Assembly: GCF_004138125.1 (NCBI RefSeq)
Contig: NZ_RXHS01000005.1
Span: 124,001-188,000 of the forward strand
Reading direction: 5' to 3'
Source of the DNA: Seramator thermalis
GTDB lineage: Bacteria; Bacteroidota; Bacteroidia; Bacteroidales; Dysgonomonadaceae
Length of the DNA: 64,000 nt
Of the stretch, positions 62,627 to 64,000 are shown piece by piece. The position numbers and the translations under genes were made by a program. The stretch's first letter is position 1. Every line of letters begins with the position of its first letter. Under the pieces are notes generated by a model. It was not told the DNA's origin, did no database searches, and saw only the letters and a list, made by a program, of their open reading frames with translations.

Positions 62627-64000
62627 ATGAAGAAATTTATTCTTATTTTTTCGATCCTTCTCGGCTCGATGACACTGCCGGCACAAATCAACACCGAAAG
62701 AGTGATGATGATCGGGCGAAATGCGCTCTATTTCGAGGATTATGTATTAGCTATCCAATATTTCAATCAGGTGATTAACGCAAAGCCGTATCTGGCTGAC
62801 GCCTATTATTACCGTGCGGTTGCAAAATTCATGCTCGACGATTTTAAGGGAGCCGAAGACGATTGCACCTTGTGCCTCGAACGAAATCCGTATTGGACTG
62901 CGGCTTATCAACTACGCGGAGCTGCCCGACAAAATCAGGAAAAATACGAGTTGGCCGCAACGGATTATCAGCGAAGTCTCGAATTTTATCCTGAAGATCA
63001 ACTAACGCTGGTGAACATGGGGATCGTCAATATTCAAATGAAGCACTATGATACGGCAGGAAAATTCTTCGAAGTATTACTCAAAAAATTTCCCGACTAC
63101 GTTCCCGGATATTTGACCCGCGCTCAAATGTATCTCGAAACAAAAGATACGGCCAAAGCATTGGCCGATTACAATAAAGCTATCGAGATCGATCCGTATA
63201 TGGCACAATCTTTCTCTGCGAGAGGATTGCTTTATTTCCAACTGAAAGATTACAACAAAGCTCTTGCCGATTTGGATGAAGCCATTCGTTTGGACCCATA
63301 CAACCAGGGAAATTATATTAATCGCGGATTGGTTAAATACAATTTGAACGATCTTCGTGGAGCGATGGCCGACTACGACCGCGTTATCGAAACCGATCCC
63401 AACAACCTGATTGCCCGTTTCAATCGCGGGTTGCTGCGTGCACAAGTGGCCGACAACAATCGTGCCATCGAAGATTTCAACAAGGTGCTCGAGCTCGAAC
63501 CCGATAACACAATCGCCGTACTCAATCGTGCGATGCTCTACATCGAAATCAATAACTATCAGGCAGCATTAGCCGATTTGAATATTGTATTGGAAAAGCA
63601 TCCCGATTTTTTTCAGGGATACTACACCCGGTCGGAGTTGAAACGACGTATGGGTGATTTGAAAGGTGCGGAAAATGATTTTTATATAGCTCGAAACGAA
63701 CAGGAAAAACTGCAAAAGGATCTCGATCGGGTAGATTCCAATAAACCGAAAGATGAGTTGGCTCAAAAACAAACACGCGAAACATCGGATAATGATATCG
63801 AAAAATTCAATTTGCTCGTCGTAGCCGATAAGGAAAGTGAACAAAAAGAAAGATATAAGAATCAAAGTCGTGGAAAAGTCCAAAACATGAATACTCGCGT
63901 GGAACTTGAACCGAAGTTCGTGCTGACCTATTACGAGAAATCGTATGAAGTGCAACGCCCCGTTTACTTTTCTAAAGAACTGGATCAGGCAAATCGCGAA
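62627..64000 (+). CDS. TPR-repeat protein with signal peptide, 3' end beyond window
   Basis: The frame opens at ATG 62627 and is uninterrupted for 458 codons to the window edge. A signal peptide (MKKFILIFSILLGS, cleavage near LPAQ) is followed by about nine tetratricopeptide repeats of 34 residues (for example AKALADYNKAIEIDPYMAQS, KALADLDEAIRLDPYNQG) to about residue 350. A charged Lys/Glu/Asp-rich segment then follows. TPR arrays serve as protein-binding scaffolds in the periplasm or outer membrane. No more specific role can be assigned from what is visible. Confidence 0.9.
   Translation, partial: MKKFILIFSILLGSMTLPAQINTERVMMIGRNALYFEDYVLAIQYFNQVINAKPYLADAYYYRAVAKFMLDDFKGAEDDCTLCLERNPYWTAAYQLRGAARQNQEKYELAATDYQRSLEFYPEDQLTLVNMGIVNIQMKHYDTAGKFFEVLLKKFPDYVPGYLTRAQMYLETKDTAKALADYNKAIEIDPYMAQSFSARGLLYFQLKDYNKALADLDEAIRLDPYNQGNYINRGLVKYNLNDLRGAMADYDRVIETDPNNLIARFNRGLLRAQVADNNRAIEDFNKVLELEPDNTIAVLNRAMLYIEINNYQAALADLNIVLEKHPDFFQGYYTRSELKRRMGDLKGAENDFYIARNEQEKLQKDLDRVDSNKPKDELAQKQTRETSDNDIEKFNLLVVADKESEQKERYKNQSRGKVQNMNTRVELEPKFVLTYYEKSYEVQRPVYFSKELDQANRE

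Overview
The window looks like a chromosomal segment of a plant-polysaccharide-degrading Bacteroidales bacterium (Bacteroidota). The evidence is three SusC/SusD pairs, a SusR/HTCS-type hybrid sensor, lipoprotein signals with acidic residues after the lipobox cysteine, promoter-like TTG-N19/20-TAnnTTTG sites, and a PorX-type response regulator of the type IX secretion system. Family-level placement (for example a Dysgonomonadaceae-like lineage) is only a guess. I see no rRNA, tRNA, CRISPR array, insertion sequence or phage gene.

Region A (1-14154, all minus strand) is a beta-mannan/glucomannan utilisation locus. In transcription order it holds SusC, SusD, two IPT/TIG-repeat surface glycan-binding lipoproteins, a terminator-like hairpin, two GH26 mannanases, a GH130 mannosylglucose phosphorylase, a GH5 endoglycanase, and a GPH-type sugar transporter cut by the window edge. 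The logic is surface capture, chain cleavage, import and phosphorolysis of mannosyl-glucose.

Region B (14348-47494, minus strand) is a glucuronoxylan locus feeding directly into central metabolism. From the promoter side it holds SusC, SusD, a surface binding protein, a GH10 xylanase interrupted by two CBM-like modules, and a second SusC/SusD pair. This is the gene content of the Bacteroidetes xylan core cluster (XusA-E/Xyn10C). It is followed by GH115 and GH67 alpha-glucuronidases, a CE20-like acetylesterase, a GPH transporter, a second GH10, GH43, GH3, mannonate dehydratase, xylulokinase, xylose isomerase, a XylE-type xylose transporter and an AraC regulator. Together these take acetylated glucuronoxylan to xylulose-5-phosphate and carry one step of glucuronate catabolism. 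A divergent hybrid two-component sensor (47950-52050) is the likely activator.

Region C (52290-64000) is housekeeping and accessory: a PPK2-family kinase, an ECF sigma-factor operon, a radical SAM/DUF4130 pair of putative DNA-repair proteins, MscL, a CtlX citrulline hydrolase with ornithine aminotransferase and a DUF1080 lipoprotein, then PorX, TsaE and a TPR protein that runs off the right edge. The least understood items are the radical SAM/DUF4130 pair, and the possible operator sequences in front of the two polysaccharide loci.
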